DNA from: an uncultured Bacteroidales bacterium
Lineage (GTDB): Bacteria; Bacteroidota; Bacteroidia; Bacteroidales; Muribaculaceae
Reading direction: 5' to 3'
Assembly (NCBI GenBank): GCA_958418815.1
Contig: CATZGB010000037.1
Span: 1-29,063 of the forward strand
Length of the DNA: 29,063 nucleotides
Under the pieces are notes generated by a model that did no database searches, was not told the DNA's origin, and saw only the letters and a program-made list of their open reading frames with translations. Position numbers and translations under genes: made by a program. Positions 15,165 through 24,658 of the stretch are shown in pieces; positions within the stretch are counted from its first letter, which is position 1; the number at the start of each line of letters is the position of its first letter.

Positions 15165-16865
15165 ATGGCAGCACCCAATCCAGACGACAAGAAGATCATC
15201 TTCTCGATGGTAGGCGTATCGAAGACCTACCCTCCCCAGAAACAGGTACTCAAAAACATATACCTCTCGTTTTTCTACGGCGCAAAGATCGGCATCATCG
15301 GTCTGAACGGCTCAGGTAAGTCATCCCTTCTCAAAATCATCGCCGGTATCGACAAGGAATACCAGGGCGAGGTGGTGTTCTCGCCGGGATACACGGTGGG
15401 CTACCTTGAGCAGGAACCCAAACTCGACCCGGAGAAGACGGTGATAGAGGTGGTCCGCGAGGGTGTCAAGCCTGTCATGGACCTGCTGCAGGAGTTCGAC
15501 GAGGTCAATGCCGCTTTTGCCGACCCCGACGTGCTTGAGGATCCCGACAAGATGGACAAGCTCATACAGCGCCAGGGCGAGCTGCAGGACGCGCTCGACG
15601 CCTGCGACGCCTGGAACATCGACTCCAAGCTCGAGAGGGCCATGGATGCCCTGCAGTGTCCGCCCGACGACCAGAAGGTTGACACCCTTTCGGGTGGCGA
15701 GCGCCGCCGCGTGGCCCTCTGCCGCCTGTTGCTCCAGCAGCCCGACGTGCTGTTGCTCGACGAGCCCACCAACCACCTTGACGCGGAGTCGATCGACTGG
15801 CTCGAGCAGCATCTCCAGCAGTATCCCGGCACCGTCATCGCCATCACTCACGACCGTTATTTCCTCGACCATGTGGCCGGATGGATTCTCGAGCTTGACC
15901 GTGGCGAGGGGATACCCTGGAAGGGTAACTACTCTTCATGGCTCGACCAGAAGACCAAGCGCATGGCCCAGGAGGAGAAGCAGGCCAGCAAGCGCCGCAA
16001 GACCCTTGAGAGGGAGCTTGAATGGGTGAGGATGGCCCCCAAGGCGCGTCAGGCCAAGGGTAAGGCGCGTCTGTCGAGCTACGACCGCCTGCTCAACCAG
16101 GACCAGAAGGAGCGCGAGGAGAAGCTTGAGATTTTCATCCCCAACGGGCCGCGCCTGGGCAACAAGGTGATTGAGGCCAAGGGGCTTGAGAAGTCGTTCG
16201 GCAAGAAGCTGCTGTTCAAAGACCTGGAATTCGCGCTCCCCCCCAACGGCATCGTGGGCGTGATAGGCCCCAACGGCGCGGGCAAGACCACGCTGTTCCG
16301 CCTGATAATGGACCAGGAGAAACCTGACGCGGGTTCTTTCGAGGTCGGCGAGACAGTGAAGGTGGCTTATGTCGACCAGCGCCACCATGACCTGGTGCCT
16401 GACCACACTGTCTACCAGGTCATCTCGCAGGGTGTGGAGAGCTTCCGCATGGGGGGCCGCGATGTCAACGCCCGTGCCTACCTGTCGAAGTTCAACTTCG
16501 CCGGAGCCGACCAGGAGAAGAAAATCGGTGTGCTGTCGGGAGGTGAACGCAACCGTCTCCATCTGGCCATGGCGCTCAAGGAGGAGGGCAATGTGCTGCT
16601 CCTCGACGAGCCTACCAATGACATCGATGTCAACACGCTCCGCGCCCTTGAGGAGGGTCTGGAGAACTTTGCCGGATGCGCTGTGGTGGTGAGCCACGAC
16701 CGCTGGTTCCTCGACCGTATCTGCACCCACATCCTCTCTTTCGAGGGTGACGGCAAGGTTGTCTACTACCAGGGTTCTTACTCCGACTATGAGGAGTACA
16801 AGAAGGTCCAGAACGGCGGCAAGGAGCTTCCGCGCCGTCGCTACCGCAAGCTGATGAATGACTAA
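15165..16865 (+). CDS. ettA: energy-dependent translational throttle protein, ABC-F ATPase
   Basis: 566 residues with two ABC domains and no membrane segments. ABC-F proteins bind the ribosomal E site; EttA couples entry into elongation to the ATP/ADP ratio. First Walker A GLNGSGKSS (46-54), signature LSGGERRRV, Walker B LLLDEPTNHLD; second Walker A GPNGAGKTT, signature LSGGERNRL, Walker B LLLDEPTNDID. Both switch histidines are present in THDR and SHDR. The N-terminus (VSKTYPPQKQVLKNIYLSFFYGAKIGIIGLNG) and the linker rich in KRRKTLERELEWVRMAPKARQAK fit EttA rather than Uup or antibiotic-resistance ABC-F proteins. Confidence 0.93.
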   Translation: MAAPNPDDKKIIFSMVGVSKTYPPQKQVLKNIYLSFFYGAKIGIIGLNGSGKSSLLKIIAGIDKEYQGEVVFSPGYTVGYLEQEPKLDPEKTVIEVVREGVKPVMDLLQEFDEVNAAFADPDVLEDPDKMDKLIQRQGELQDALDACDAWNIDSKLERAMDALQCPPDDQKVDTLSGGERRRVALCRLLLQQPDVLLLDEPTNHLDAESIDWLEQHLQQYPGTVIAITHDRYFLDHVAGWILELDRGEGIPWKGNYSSWLDQKTKRMAQEEKQASKRRKTLERELEWVRMAPKARQAKGKARLSSYDRLLNQDQKEREEKLEIFIPNGPRLGNKVIEAKGLEKSFGKKLLFKDLEFALPPNGIVGVIGPNGAGKTTLFRLIMDQEKPDAGSFEVGETVKVAYVDQRHHDLVPDHTVYQVISQGVESFRMGGRDVNARAYLSKFNFAGADQEKKIGVLSGGERNRLHLAMALKEEGNVLLLDEPTNDIDVNTLRALEEGLENFAGCAVVVSHDRWFLDRICTHILSFEGDGKVVYYQGSYSDYEEYKKVQNGGKELPRRRYRKLMND

Positions 16866-16880
16866 AACCGCCAGACAGAA

Positions 16881-17891
<1,011 letters not shown>

Positions 17892-17908
17892 TTGTCGTAG
17901 CCTGCCCT

Positions 17909-20089
17909 ATGCTGTTGCCTCTGTTGAATGCCGCTCCGCTGGTGACCGACCCTGTCACGATATTCCTGATAGTGCTGGTCATCATCCTGCTCGCGCCTGT
18001 GGCATTGAACAGGTTGAAGATTCCGCATATCATAGGCATGATTGTGGCCGGGGTGGCCGTGGGGCCTTTCGGCCTCAATATCCTCGACCGCGACAGCTCG
18101 TTCAACATCTTCGGACAGGTGGGACTGCTGTATCTCATGTTCCTTGCCGGACTTGAGATAGACATGTTCCACCTGCGCCTGAATCTCAGACGCGGGGCTG
18201 TCTTCGGCGCGTTGACGTTCCTGATTCCGATGGCCATGGGCGTGGCGGCCAGCGTGTATGTGTTGCATACTCCCTGGCTTACGGCTTTCCTGCTGGCCTC
18301 GATGTATGCCTCCCACACGCTGATAGCCTATCCGGTGGCGGCCAGGCTCGGCATCACCAAATCGCCGGCGGTGCTGATTTCGGTGGTCGCGACCATCGTC
18401 TGCGTCATCGGCGCCCTCCTGGTGCTGGCGGCAGCTGTCAACATCCACGAGACCGGCGAACTAAGCGTCGGGCGGATGCTGTTGCTGCTGGCCAAGTCCG
18501 GGGCTTATTGCGCCGGGGTGTTGTATCTTTACCCCAGGATGACACGCTGGTTCTTCAAGAGCTATTCGGAGAAGGTCACGCAGTATGTCTTCATCCTCGC
18601 GATGGTCTTCCTGTCGGCATGGCTGTCTGGGGTGGTGGGTCTTGAGCCTGTGCTGGGGGCATTCTTCGCCGGACTGGTGCTCAACCGCTATGTCCCCTCC
18701 AGCTCGCCGCTCATGAACTCCATAGAGTTTGTGGGCAACGCGCTGTTCATCCCCTATTTCCTCATCGGGGTAGGGATGATGATCAACGTGGGGGTCATCG
18801 TCAAAGGCAACACCCTCTGGGTCGCGTCGGTGATGCTCGCCGTGGCCCTGGCCAGCAAATGGCTGGCGGCCTACATAGCCCAGAAAGGCTACCGGATGGA
18901 CTCGGCAGACCGGGGCGTGATGTTCGGCCTGACGACAGCCCACACGGCAGTGGCCCTGGCCGTGGTCACAATCGGTTACAACATGGTGTTGCCCGACGGC
19001 TCCAGGATGATGGACGAGACCATACTCAACGGCACGGTGCTTGTGATACTCGTCACATGCGCCATCGCCCCGATAGTCACCTCCCGGGCCGCCACCCGCA
19101 TCAAGCTCAGGATGCTTGGCGCTCCGGATGCTGCGTCGGGCCAGACCGCCCCGGTGATGGGCAACATACTGGTGCCGGTGGCCAATCCGATAACCGCGGC
19201 GTCCCTCGCCGAACTCGCGTTGCTCATGAGGCGCCGTAAGGAGGGCCCGCGCGCCGACCGATTCTTCGCCCTGCATGTCCGCAACGACAACTCCCGCGCG
19301 TCAAAAGAGATGGGGGCCAGCTCGCTGGCTCTCGCCAAAGGGGCCGCCGCGGGGGTGGATGTCGCCATGGAGTCGATAGAGAGATACGACCTCAACACCG
19401 TCACCGGCATACTCAACACCGTCAACGAGCGCGACATCACAGCCATAGTGATGGGAATGCACCGCAAGTCGAGCGTCATCGACACATTCCTCGGCTCTAA
19501 AATCGAACAGCTCGTCAAGGGCACACGCCAGATGGTGGTGCTGTCGAGATGCTACATTCCCGTCAACACCGTCACCCGCATAGTGGTCTTCGTCCCCCCA
19601 AAAGCCGAGTACGAGACCGGTTTCCGCCAGTGGGTCGAATCCCTCGGCTCCCTCGCCCGCGAAGTCGGCTGCCGGCTGATATTCTGCGCCAACGCCCAGG
19701 GCCGCTCCCAGATTGCCGGGGTCATCACACACGCCGGTCTCGGCATACGCCACGAATACCGCCCCGCCGACGGCATCGACGATTTCATGCTCCTGGCCAA
19801 CAAAGTGCTTGACGACGACCTCCTTGTGGTGATCGGCGCACGCCGCGACTCAGTCAGCTACACCCCCGAGATGACAGACATAGCCCTCTTCCTCCAGCGC
19901 TACTTCGACCGCAACAACCTGCTGCTCATCTATCCCGCCCAGTTCGGCGAAAACCGCCTCAATCCTGACGACGCACAAACCACCTTCGCCGACCCCCTCG
20001 GCACCGGTCCGGCCTCCGCCCCCTCCATCCTCCGCTCCATCCGCGGACGCCTCCAGCGTCTCCGCCATCTGTCCCGTCGCCATCGTTGA
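17909..20089 (+). CDS. CPA2-type cation/proton antiporter with universal-stress-like C-terminus
   Basis: 726 residues from the ATG at 17909; the frame continues upstream to 17618 but only as an overlap of asd, so the longer start is rejected. Residues about 1-400 form around a dozen membrane segments of the Na+/H+ exchanger fold, with family phrases RLKIPHIIGMIVAGVAVGPFGLNIL, LYLMFLAGLEIDM and LEPVLGAFFAGLVLNR. The rest is soluble and holds two stretches resembling universal stress protein domains (ILVPVANPITAASLAELALLMRRRK and the later RIVVFVPPKAEYETGFRQW), an arrangement known in Bacteroidota antiporters. There is no TrkA-N/RCK domain as in KefB/KefC. Ion specificity cannot be read from the sequence. 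Last gene of the ruvX-to-antiporter run. Confidence 0.88.
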   Translation: MLLPLLNAAPLVTDPVTIFLIVLVIILLAPVALNRLKIPHIIGMIVAGVAVGPFGLNILDRDSSFNIFGQVGLLYLMFLAGLEIDMFHLRLNLRRGAVFGALTFLIPMAMGVAASVYVLHTPWLTAFLLASMYASHTLIAYPVAARLGITKSPAVLISVVATIVCVIGALLVLAAAVNIHETGELSVGRMLLLLAKSGAYCAGVLYLYPRMTRWFFKSYSEKVTQYVFILAMVFLSAWLSGVVGLEPVLGAFFAGLVLNRYVPSSSPLMNSIEFVGNALFIPYFLIGVGMMINVGVIVKGNTLWVASVMLAVALASKWLAAYIAQKGYRMDSADRGVMFGLTTAHTAVALAVVTIGYNMVLPDGSRMMDETILNGTVLVILVTCAIAPIVTSRAATRIKLRMLGAPDAASGQTAPVMGNILVPVANPITAASLAELALLMRRRKEGPRADRFFALHVRNDNSRASKEMGASSLALAKGAAAGVDVAMESIERYDLNTVTGILNTVNERDITAIVMGMHRKSSVIDTFLGSKIEQLVKGTRQMVVLSRCYIPVNTVTRIVVFVPPKAEYETGFRQWVESLGSLAREVGCRLIFCANAQGRSQIAGVITHAGLGIRHEYRPADGIDDFMLLANKVLDDDLLVVIGARRDSVSYTPEMTDIALFLQRYFDRNNLLLIYPAQFGENRLNPDDAQTTFADPLGTGPASAPSILRSIRGRLQRLRHLSRRHR

Positions 20090-20353
20090 TCCCTTCTCCC
20101 TAATCCCCCTCGGAAGCCTGAGGCAACGGCTTGCAGCATCCATCCCTATCCCGCCCCATCCATTCCACCTCTATCTCCACCCCATCTATCCCATTCCTTG
20201 TTTGCTTCTCCCGCCCTCTGCTCTTCTCCCATTATCCCGCTCTCCCTGGTTCCCTGATTGGGTTCCATTCATACTCAGTTTGCAAAAAAACGGCAAAAAA
20301 ACATCCCAAACCATCAAAAACGCCACCTTCTTCAAAAAAATATCCCAAAAAAA
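20090..20353 (+). other. non-coding spacer with C/T-rich 3' tract
   Basis: After the antiporter stop the plus strand is for about 150 bases very rich in C and T and poor in G, then rich in A with repeated AAAAAA runs up to the tRNA promoter. No gene or strong terminator hairpin is seen. C-rich, G-poor RNA is what Rho prefers, so Rho-dependent termination is possible. Confidence 0.4.
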
Positions 20354-20384
20354 TTTGTCAATCAAAAAAAACTTCCTACCTTTG
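20354..20384 (+). promoter_or_regulatory. tRNA-Lys promoter
   Basis: TTTG (20354-20357), 19 bases, TACCTTTG (20377-20384), a full consensus Bacteroidota promoter. Start near 20390, about 34 bases before the tRNA. Confidence 0.75.
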
Positions 20385-20423
20385 CATCGCATTTAAGGAA
20401 ATGCGCTCGGCATTACGCCAAAA

Positions 20424-20496
20424 GACTCCGTAGCTCAGTTGGTAGAGCAACTGACTCTTAATCAGTGGGTCGAGAGTTCGAGCCTCTCCGGGGTCA
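20424..20496 (+). tRNA. tRNA-Lys (anticodon CTT)
   Basis: Complete cloverleaf: acceptor GACTCCG (20424-20430) with CGGGGTC (20489-20495), D stem GCTC/GAGC, anticodon stem ACTGA/TCAGT around loop CTCTTAA (anticodon CTT at 20457-20459), T arm GAGAG-TTCGAGC-CTCTC. Discriminator A at 20496; CCA is not encoded. The integrase gene lies just downstream, so the 3' half of this tRNA gene is the likely attachment site of the mobile element. Confidence 0.95.
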
Positions 20497-20520
20497 CAAG
20501 ACAAAGCATCAAAATGCAGA

Positions 20521-20555
20521 AAACCTCTGAAATCCAGACGATTTCAGAGGTTTTT
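20521..20555 (+). terminator. intrinsic terminator after tRNA-Lys
   Basis: AAACCTCTGAAATC (20521-20534) and its exact reverse complement (20540-20553) around a CAGAC loop, followed by TTTTT. It ends the tRNA transcript about 25 bases past the tRNA, and may be host or element sequence. Confidence 0.85.
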
Positions 20556-20609
20556 CGTTATCCCCAACCAGTGTTTCTACGCAGAATATTGAAGTGGCGG
20601 GGTGTCCCA

Positions 20610-20777
20610 AAAGGGTACATCGCCAACAGGAGCGGAGATTGTACCCTCGCGAGGGTTCTGAACGCTATAGTTCAAGAGTTTACACCGTTTCCAGACCTCT
20701 CAAATTATAGTGTCGAACCAGCCTTTGAGGGTACATTTTTCATCGGACACCCAATTGTACCCTCGAATGTACCCTCG
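20610..20777. repeat. TGTACCCTCG boxes, candidate recombinase arm sites
   Basis: The 10-base box TGTACCCTCG occurs exactly at 20640-20649, 20756-20765 and 20768-20777, inverted with one change at 20726-20735, and inverted with two changes at 20610-20619. The first copy overlaps a perfect 14-base palindrome ACCCTCGCGAGGGT (20643-20656). The boxes fill the spacer between the tRNA and the integrase start, where arm-type and accessory sites of tyrosine integrases normally lie. Confidence 0.65.
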
Positions 20778-20875
20778 GATACTCGTACTGATGTGTTTTT
20801 CAAATCGTTGCCTTGAAGTTTGCAAAACTGAGAAAATTTTTGTAACTTTAATGTAACACTAAACCACATCAAAGT

Positions 20876-22117
20876 ATGAAGAATCAGCAATTCTTTAATG
20901 CGACCTTTATCGCACGAAAGGCGCGGGTGCTACGCAACGGCGAGGTGCCGATTATCCTGCGTATATCAATCGCGGGTCAACGTGCGGAACTGAACATCAA
21001 CCGGACTGTCAAACCCGATATGTGGGTTGCGGCAAAGGGTATGTCCAAAGGCAAAAGCCGAGCCGACATCGAACTTAACCGATATCTTGAAACCGTCAGG
21101 GCAAAGCTCCTTGCAATCCACACCCAAATGGTGGCGGAAGGTGCACTAATCAATCCGGACACTATGAAAAAACGCTTTCTCGGTGTTGACGAAAAAGTTA
21201 AAATCCGGATGTTTATTGAAACTTTCCGCGAAAACAATGAGAAATATCGTAAGCGGCTGGAACTTGGCGACATCTCAGAGGGCACTGTTCTTCGCTGGGA
21301 GCGTTGTGTAACCTATCTAAAAGAATACCTCAAATCGCACAAGAAGGTCGAGGACATTCCCTTGCGTGATGTGACGCTCCCTCTGATTGACGATTTCGAG
21401 CTTTGGCTACGCACAGAGAAGAGGTGCGGGCACAACTGCGCGATTCGATACATCAGTACCATAAGAAGCGTTATACGCGATGCTGTAAACTATAAATGGC
21501 TTGACGTCGATCCGTTCTACGGCAAGACCTATTCAAAAAAAAAGACCAATCGCGAGCACCTTAGCGAAGCGGAACTCAATGCAATCATGTCGCTCGACTT
21601 CAAGGTACTCCCACGACTGGAGGCGGTGCGTGATGTATTTGTGTTCTGCTGCTTCACCGGACTGGCTTTTTCGGATGTGTCAACCCTCACTGCCGACAAG
21701 ATTGTGACCGATGCCGACGGCGAACTCTGGATACGGAAGCACCGAGAGAAGACTGACGAACTCAGTTCGATACCACTGTTGGAAATCCCACGCCAGATTA
21801 TCGAAAAATATTCCGACCACAAGAAAATAATCGGTACAGACAGACTGCTGCCCGTATTATCGAACCAACGATGCAACGGCTACCTGAAGGAAATTGCTGA
21901 CCTTGCGGGTATCACCAAAAAACTGACAACGCACGTTGCGCGCCACACATTCGCCTGCCTTTCGCTCGACAACCATGTGTCGATAGAAACCATTTCGAAG
22001 ATGCTCGGTCACTCGAATATAAAAACCACGCAGACCTACGCGAAAATGCAGGACAAGACCATTTCGGAGGATATGGTTAAAATGCGCCGCAAATTTGATG
22101 GTGTAGTTATGGCATGA
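20876..22117 (+). CDS. tyrosine recombinase / integrase
   Basis: 413 residues. Bacteroidota phage-integrase family protein that would insert and excise the element at tRNA-Lys. N-terminal arm-binding-like domain (about 1-105: ATFIARKARVLRNGEVPIILRI), SAM-like core-binding domain (about 107-210), and catalytic domain (about 225-400) with HVARHTFA (His353, Arg356), LGHSNIKTTQTY (His379, nucleophile Tyr388) and a probable beta-hairpin lysine (Lys292 in EKTDELSSIPL). The first catalytic arginine, usually in TGLR, is Ala264 in TGLAFSD; a missing first arginine is known in relatives such as IntDOT. ATG at 20876 follows the arm-site region. No excisionase gene is evident next to it. Confidence 0.93.
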   Translation: MKNQQFFNATFIARKARVLRNGEVPIILRISIAGQRAELNINRTVKPDMWVAAKGMSKGKSRADIELNRYLETVRAKLLAIHTQMVAEGALINPDTMKKRFLGVDEKVKIRMFIETFRENNEKYRKRLELGDISEGTVLRWERCVTYLKEYLKSHKKVEDIPLRDVTLPLIDDFELWLRTEKRCGHNCAIRYISTIRSVIRDAVNYKWLDVDPFYGKTYSKKKTNREHLSEAELNAIMSLDFKVLPRLEAVRDVFVFCCFTGLAFSDVSTLTADKIVTDADGELWIRKHREKTDELSSIPLLEIPRQIIEKYSDHKKIIGTDRLLPVLSNQRCNGYLKEIADLAGITKKLTTHVARHTFACLSLDNHVSIETISKMLGHSNIKTTQTYAKMQDKTISEDMVKMRRKFDGVVMA

Positions 22118-22617
22118 CCGGATTATCGTACATTTAATTGTTAAAAATTCAGTTTCTCAAATCGGACATACTTGGACATAGCCGGACATATTCGGACAAG
22201 ATGCTGAAATGCGGAATTATGAATCACCTGACGATTTGAAAAACTGGATTTTTATTTGTATATTTAAGTAAGGATTGACAATCTTGCCTGCCTTCAAGGA
22301 GTTCAAACCACTGTTGATATCCCGGAACAACCATTGAACTGCAAGTATGATTTTCAGTCAGTCATGAGAACATTAATCTTATTTAAAGGCACATCTATTT
22401 ATAGACAGATTTGTATCCTTCCTTACAGTTCAACTTATAGATATGGAAATGGAACTGCTTAATGAACGATAATGATATTGTCTTAAAAGATAGATTTACC
22501 TAAAATATTTTATATTGTTTGATTGACAAATTTATCTATAGTTCAGGGCTTCATAACTTCAGGGCCATAGGGCCATAGCTAACTAATTAGTTTCCATTAT
22601 TCAAGCCAAAATTAAAA
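22118..22617 (+). other. A+T-rich non-coding region after the integrase
   Basis: About 500 bases with no convincing gene. Contents: four 10-bp phased repeats at 22163-22200, a short open frame of 32 codons at 22364-22462 that looks accidental, and small duplications such as CTTCAGGGCCATAGGGCCATAG near 22557-22578. It probably carries cis-acting sites of the element. Confidence 0.5.
22163..22200. repeat. four tandem 10-bp GGACATA repeats
   Basis: CGGACATACT, TGGACATAGC, CGGACATATT and CGGACAAG follow one another without gaps (22163-22200). The common core is GGACAtA at a period of exactly 10 bases, about one helical turn, so a protein could bind all copies on one DNA face. They lie 46 bases past the integrase stop. 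Confidence 0.7.
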
Positions 22618-22734
22618 ATGATCGACCCATTTAATTATCCAATCAGGTCTGTTCAATTCTTCCCGGCAAAGGAGGAGGAACGCCATCTCTGGCAACAATC
22701 GTGTGCCGAAACAGATGCCTACCATAGTATCTGA
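22618..22734 (+). CDS. short ORF, possible gene remnant
   Basis: A 38-codon frame starting MIDPFNYPIRSVQFFPAKEE and ending in a stop at 22732-22734. The start is preceded by the A-rich ATTAAAAA often found before Bacteroidota genes, and the composition looks protein-like. It may be a truncated N-terminus or chance. I recognise no family. Confidence 0.25.
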   Translation: MIDPFNYPIRSVQFFPAKEEERHLWQQSCAETDAYHSI

Positions 22735-22776
22735 CTTTGATCGGTTAGACTGTTTCAGCATTGCGAACCGCAGGAT

Positions 22777-22922
22777 TTGCCGCCAAAAAGCGGCAACCAC
22801 CGTAATGATAATGGAGGGGGAGCGAGTTTAGGCTAAGGTAATACCTGAGACAATCGAGTACCTCGCAATTCCCCTCCATCATCACTACAACCACTTTATC
22901 CACTTAATCATTATAGTCATTT
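22777..22922 (+). other. candidate origin of transfer (oriT)
   Basis: Directly before mobC there is a hairpin TTGCCGC-caaaaa-GCGGCAA (22777-22796) and a larger imperfect inverted repeat with arms 22807-22826 and 22862-22883 (shared core GATNATGGAGGGG and GCGAG). oriT sites of MOBP-type elements usually lie just upstream of the mob genes and contain such inverted repeats. The nick site cannot be placed from sequence alone. Confidence 0.5.
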
Positions 22923-23294
22923 ATGAGAAAGCAACTCGATTCACTCCCGCTATCGGGATACAATAAGACGGACATCTTGGATATCCGCAATATAGTAAGG
23001 AGTATTAAGTTCTCCTGCAACGACCTCACTGCCGTGCGAGAACGAATGAGGAAAGCCGGTTATACCAGCTTCTCCACATTCGGGCGAGACTGCATACTGA
23101 ATACAGCAATCATCGAGCGTGTCTCCAGTGAACAGATGGCCACTCTCAACGAACTTATTCGCGAAAGAAACAATCTCAACCAGATTGCGAGAGCCTGTAA
23201 TGCCGGACGATGCTGGAGCGTGGCTAATGAGGCTTCGGCTCTAATCCGAAAATTGGATGCGGCAATCAGTCTGTTCAACGAAAATAAGCCCTAA
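22923..23294 (+). CDS. mobC: MobC-like relaxosome accessory protein
   Basis: 123 residues. It matches the MobC family of mobilization proteins, which bind oriT and help the relaxase open the strands. The N-terminal half holds a ribbon-helix-helix-like region (RSIKFSCNDLTAVRERMRKAGYTSFSTFGRDCIL, about residues 27-60). The C-terminal half has the MobC hallmark ELIRERNNLNQIARACNAG (about 79-97). The gene lies between the oriT-like repeats and mobA, with three bases between its stop and the mobA ATG. Its name rests on family pattern and place. Confidence 0.85.
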   Translation: MRKQLDSLPLSGYNKTDILDIRNIVRSIKFSCNDLTAVRERMRKAGYTSFSTFGRDCILNTAIIERVSSEQMATLNELIRERNNLNQIARACNAGRCWSVANEASALIRKLDAAISLFNENKP

Positions 23295-23297
23295 AAT

Positions 23298-24503
23298 ATG
23301 ATTGGCAAAATAAGTCACGGCAATTCGTTTGGCGATTGTCTGGATTACCTTACCCGCGTGAAACAGGACAAGCAACCATCGGAAAAGCGGGTATGGCACA
23401 TCATCGACAGCGACGGTGTGAGGCTGAACGTCGGCGAGGAAGGTTGGCGAAAGATGGCGACATCGGATGTGGAAAGACCGACGCTCACAAGGTCAAAAAT
23501 CAAAGACCCGTGCGGACACATTTCACTCGGTTTTTCGCCGAATGACAGCGACCGTATGACTGATGATTTCATGCTTAAAATTGCGCATGAATATATGGAG
23601 AAGATGGATATAACTGACACGCCGTATATCATCGTCAGGCATACGGATAAGGAACACCCACACTGTCATATTATGTTCAGTCGTGTCAACTACAACGGCA
23701 AAATCATCAAGCCTGTAACTAACCTATACCGCAACAAAGCGGTCTGCGCCGATATCACCAAGCAGCATAATCTGACTATGGGAACAGACAGTCTTAATCT
23801 TGACACCTCAAAACTTCGGGGGGCAGAATGCAGCCGCGTGGAGATTATCCAAGCTGCTACCGAAGTGTTGCGTGATGTTACTATCACCGACTGGCCTATG
23901 TTCAGAAATGCCCTTGCTCGACGTGGCATCATCGCTAACGCTCTTTTCAGCGGAGAGGGCGATGAAAGAAAACTGAAGACCATCATCTATAAGAAAGGTT
24001 GTCATTCTTTCGTCGCCTCAAAAATCGGAAAGAGTTTCACTCCGGCGGCATTGGTTCGCAAGTTCAAATTCCGCAGTGAGCAAGCAGAACAGCATAAAAT
24101 GGCTAACACACCCGACCCAGCCAATAGATGGGTTCATATTGACGGTAGTCCGATTGCCCCAACAGAATTCGGAGGAATTCAAATCACTCCCGAACAGCAG
24201 CAAGATTACATCAAGGGACGGACAATCCGCGTAAACGACGCATACATCTGGTTTGACTACGAGACAAAGCAGCCGCAAGTGTCGCGGTTCAATCCCGATA
24301 TGTTCTCCGACCGTGGATGTGGATTGCCTTTATCACCCGGATCTGACCCTGAATATGCGGCATTTTACGGCGACCTGTCGGAACAGTTCCGACAGGAGTT
24401 CCGACGCTTCCGTAAGCGTCACCCATCGCTGACCAACTCCGAGGCAATGCAGATGTTCAAGGCTAATTACGGAAATTCCCGACATATAGGTCACCGACTG
24501 TAA
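23298..24503 (+). CDS. mobA: MobA-type relaxase (MOBP-like)
   Basis: 401 residues. Relaxase that nicks oriT and stays on the transferred strand. N-terminal relaxase domain: MIGKISHGNSFGDCLDYLTR with the candidate nucleophile Tyr17, GHISLGFSPND (His74), and the metal-binding motif HTDKEHPHCHIMFSRVN (His115, His122, His124), the HxDxxxxHxH pattern of relaxase motif III. NLYRNKAVCADITKQHNL follows as in Bacteroides mobilization nucleases. The C-terminal 130 residues have no recognised helicase or primase domain. No coupling protein or mating-pair genes are in view, so transfer would depend on a helper element. Confidence 0.9.
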   Translation: MIGKISHGNSFGDCLDYLTRVKQDKQPSEKRVWHIIDSDGVRLNVGEEGWRKMATSDVERPTLTRSKIKDPCGHISLGFSPNDSDRMTDDFMLKIAHEYMEKMDITDTPYIIVRHTDKEHPHCHIMFSRVNYNGKIIKPVTNLYRNKAVCADITKQHNLTMGTDSLNLDTSKLRGAECSRVEIIQAATEVLRDVTITDWPMFRNALARRGIIANALFSGEGDERKLKTIIYKKGCHSFVASKIGKSFTPAALVRKFKFRSEQAEQHKMANTPDPANRWVHIDGSPIAPTEFGGIQITPEQQQDYIKGRTIRVNDAYIWFDYETKQPQVSRFNPDMFSDRGCGLPLSPGSDPEYAAFYGDLSEQFRQEFRRFRKRHPSLTNSEAMQMFKANYGNSRHIGHRL

Positions 24504-24629
24504 CTTTGCATCCCAACATAAGGCAAAATGATTTATCATGATAATTGATACACTTGACAATGGCATTGAAAGTATTGTGTACATTTCAAAGATAGCTATT
24601 TATGGTAACTTTTTTAGTCATAAATTGAA

Positions 24630-24637
24630 TAACTTTG
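24630..24637 (+). promoter_or_regulatory. -7 box in front of the AraC-like gene
   Basis: TAACTTTG, a perfect TAnnTTTG, 21 bases before the ATG at 24659. A T-rich stretch (TTTTTT at about 24610-24615) lies near the -33 position but without a clear TTTG. Confidence 0.55.
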
Positions 24638-24658
24638 CTCTCATTAACAAACCCTACA

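Noticed and set aside
20640..20777. CRISPR-like array
   Set aside because: Boxes are only 10 bases, in both orientations and irregularly spaced; no cas genes.
20439..20816. 125-codon open frame starting inside tRNA-Lys
   Set aside because: Runs through the tRNA, its terminator and the recombinase-site repeats; a known kind of false gene call at tRNA loci.
22612..22800. 62-codon minus-strand open frame near the oriT-like region
   Set aside because: Opposite in strand to all genes of the element and ends within the inverted repeats; no recognised similarity.
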